A stretch of DNA of 16,101 nt from NCBI GenBank assembly GCA_041913505.1, contig JAYSFC010000086.1:1-16101 (forward strand), in the 5' to 3' direction. Below, one piece after another: positions 15,197-16,101 of this stretch; positions within the stretch are counted from its first letter, which is position 1; each line of letters begins with the position of its first letter. The notes beneath the pieces were generated by a model, which made no database searches, was not told the DNA's origin, and worked only from the letters and a program-made list of their open reading frames with translations. The position numbers and the translations under genes are program-made. The stretch comes from JAYSFC01 sp041913505 (lineage in GTDB: Bacteria; Pseudomonadota; Gammaproteobacteria; Burkholderiales; Burkholderiaceae_C).

Positions 15197-15275
15197 CGAT
15201 AGCCACCGATAGCTGCCGTGACGTATTTCTTTTTAAATCAACACGTTACGGCAGTTTTTCGATACTAGGCGATAG
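15197..15275. repeat. Two pairs of CGATA direct repeats with ten-base phasing
   Basis: CGATAG lies at 15197-15202 and 15207-15212; CGATAC lies at 15260-15265 and CGATAG at 15270-15275. Within each pair the copies are exactly 10 bases apart, one helical turn, and the two pairs flank the inverted repeat at 15213-15254. Phased direct repeats beside an attachment site resemble arm-type binding sites. Confidence 0.5.
15213..15254. repeat. Inverted repeat CTGCCGTGACGT / ACGTTACGGCAG
   Basis: Two 12-base arms (15213-15224 and 15243-15254) match with one mismatch around an AT-rich 18-base centre. On the plus strand it is followed by TTTTT (15255-15259), so a weak terminator is possible, but the loop is long. 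Its position between the integrase and the attachment-like site fits a recombination accessory site. Confidence 0.6.
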
Positions 15276-15349
15276 TCCCCGAAGGACGTCAAATCACTCC
15301 CACTCGATCATAAATAGTCAAAAAACAACCATATAAATCAACGCCTTAC
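15234..15349. repeat. Sixteen-base direct repeats on both sides of the attachment-like site
   Basis: TAAATCAACACGTTAC (15234-15249) and TAAATCAACGCCTTAC (15334-15349) match at 14 of 16 bases, are in the same orientation and start exactly 100 bases apart. The guaA-like 15-mer (15294-15308) lies between them. Arm-type integrase sites on both sides of a core define an attP. Confidence 0.6.
15294..15308 (-). other. Attachment-like site resembling the 3' end of guaA
   Basis: The reverse strand reads ATCGAGTGGGAGTGA, which is the codons Ile-Glu-Trp-Glu-stop, the conserved end of GMP synthase. The 3' end of guaA is an established insertion hotspot for genomic islands with integrases, and GAGTGGGA is, from memory, their reported core. 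The bases preceding it on the reverse strand (15309 upward) do not encode GMP synthase, so this is an island att copy and not guaA itself. The integrase remnant starts 299 bases downstream in the same orientation, as expected for the integrase end of such an island. Confidence 0.65.
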
Positions 15350-15420
15350 CAAAGGCATCTCTATAAGTGCCATGAACAATACCACGCTCAGCTCCACAGC
15401 ACTTGGATGACGCCAAGGCT

Positions 15421-16053
15421 TCAGGGCAACCTCGCAGCGCCCTGACGCTGCCGAAGGCTGTCCGCCCAGGCCGCCAAGGTATCAATCTCCGCTGTCAGTG
15501 TCTCTGGCCTCGGCAGCGGGCGGTTCAACGCAGCGGCGGCGCTGTGCAGCAGCTCGGAACAGCGGCCAAAGCCGTCACGCATGGCCTCGCAGTCGGGAAC
15601 CGTGATCGCGGTCAGCTTGACCAAGCCAGACGTCTTCACTTCGTTGGACAGCCGCCGGATGACGTGCCCGACAGCTTCTTCAACCGCGATCTCCCACGTA
15701 TCGCGCAACGTCGCGGCGATGGATTTGACGGACTTTCGCCACTCGTCTTGATTGCCTTGCTCGAAATGGTAGCGTTCACCGGCAAGCTGATTGCTCAGAC
15801 TTGTGGTGATGTCACTGACCCGACGCGCTTTGAATGGCGGCTCGCTGCGGCAGAAGCCTGCCTTGTCAGCACCTCGGCTGATGGAGCTAATCGCAACCGG
15901 CGGCTTTGGCTGCGCATCGTCAGCCGCGCGGTTCAGCTCGAACAGAAACGCAAGATCATGGGTGAAGACGATGACCTGGCGATGAGCGGCCTCAGCAACC
16001 AGGCGTTTAGCTACGGCCTCCCGGTGCATGTGGTCGAGCGAGGAAACGGGGTT
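15421..16053 (-). pseudogene. C-terminal part of an AAA/SMC-like ATPase, probably broken
   Basis: The frame encodes NPVSSLDHMHREAV, then HRQVIVFTHDLAFLFELNR and a helical tail of about 150 residues. This is the end of an ABC/AAA15-type ATPase: PVSSLDH is the D-loop after Walker B, and THD holds the switch histidine. An amber codon (16054-16056) sits where the conserved acidic Walker B residues should be, and the upstream bases to the window's end do not continue the domain clearly, so the N-terminal part is missing or decayed. The ATG at 16029 lies inside the domain and is not a credible start. Such ATPases occur in island-borne defence and DNA-repair genes, but no partner gene is visible. 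If a sequencing error made the stop, the gene could be intact beyond the window. Confidence 0.65.
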
Positions 16054-16101
16054 CTAAGCCAGAACCGCCGAAATTTCCGTCATCCCAGCTCCAGCCCCGC
16101 C

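Larger units (their letters stand above)
14996..15293. other. Structured region between the integrase remnant and the attachment-like site
   Basis: No gene is recognised here. It holds several inverted repeats: GACGG/CCGTC around GCTTTTG (15017-15033), GGAAAGC/GCTTTCC (15060-15066 and 15079-15085), and the two larger ones listed separately. CCGTCAA occurs twice as a direct repeat (15029-15035 and 15101-15107). A density of short repeats upstream of an integrase is typical of regions bound by integrase and accessory factors; a structured leader or small RNA is also possible. Confidence 0.45.

Noticed and set aside
15372..15410. A tiny plus-strand frame starting MNNTTLSSTALG
   Set aside because: It has 12 codons, no convincing ribosome binding site and no relative that I recognise.
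1..16101. CRISPR array, tRNA or rRNA gene, or intact insertion sequence
   Set aside because: I saw no regularly spaced repeats, no cloverleaf sequence, no rRNA-like stretch and no transposase.

Overview
The window is about 16 kb of high-GC DNA. Its proteins look like those of a betaproteobacterium of the order Burkholderiales, most likely the family Comamonadaceae (Acidovorax and relatives). That assignment rests on remembered family resemblance and codon use, not on a search. Positions 1-14171 are dense chromosomal sequence with short gaps. From about 14200 to the right end the sequence changes: an AT-rich non-coding stretch, a decayed integrase, a likely integration site, and the broken end of an ATPase gene. 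This right end looks like the remains of one or more genomic islands.

Left part (1-5107). The window opens with the end of a Bax inhibitor-1/YccA membrane protein and its terminator. A small lipoprotein gene follows and converges on rlmD (23S rRNA uracil methyltransferase). A small exported protein lies just upstream of rlmD on the same strand. Diverging from it is a stress-response cassette: an ECF sigma factor, a zinc-finger anti-sigma factor with a membrane segment, and a periplasmic LTxxQ/heavy-metal-sensor-like protein, followed by a small exported His-containing protein. Two matching ECF-type promoters (GGAAC-N16-CGTTGAA) precede the sigma gene and the last gene, which suggests autoregulation and a direct target.

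Middle (4631-9533). An Lrp/AsnC regulator is divergent from putA, which encodes a 1240-residue proline dehydrogenase / glutamate semialdehyde dehydrogenase. This PutA lacks the N-terminal DNA-binding domain of autorepressing PutA proteins, so the neighbouring Lrp protein is the likely regulator. A 2'-5' RNA ligase-like gene converges on putA and overlaps its end by 17 bases.

Second stress cassette (9733-12330). This holds an FAD/NAD(P) oxidoreductase, a second ECF sigma factor with a C-terminal extension and no visible anti-sigma gene, a Tat-exported ferritin-like protein and a small c-type cytochrome. Each of the three transcription units is preceded by the same two-part motif, GGAA(C/T)-N17-CATC(C/G)AATGG. 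I found this by eye, and it is the best candidate here for an undescribed regulon. The layout suggests electron transfer or redox/metal stress handling at the envelope.

Right part (12573-16101). A methyl-accepting chemotaxis protein is followed by the island remains. The integrase pseudogene (reverse strand, start 14995) has a good ribosome binding site, two in-frame stops, an internal deletion and a frameshift. Some 300 bases upstream is a 15-base sequence that, read on the reverse strand, is what the end of guaA (Ile-Glu-Trp-Glu-stop) would look like; guaA is a known island target. No guaA coding sequence adjoins it, and similar 16-base repeats lie on both sides exactly 100 bases apart. This suggests an attP-like or tandem-island junction rather than a simple insertion next to guaA.
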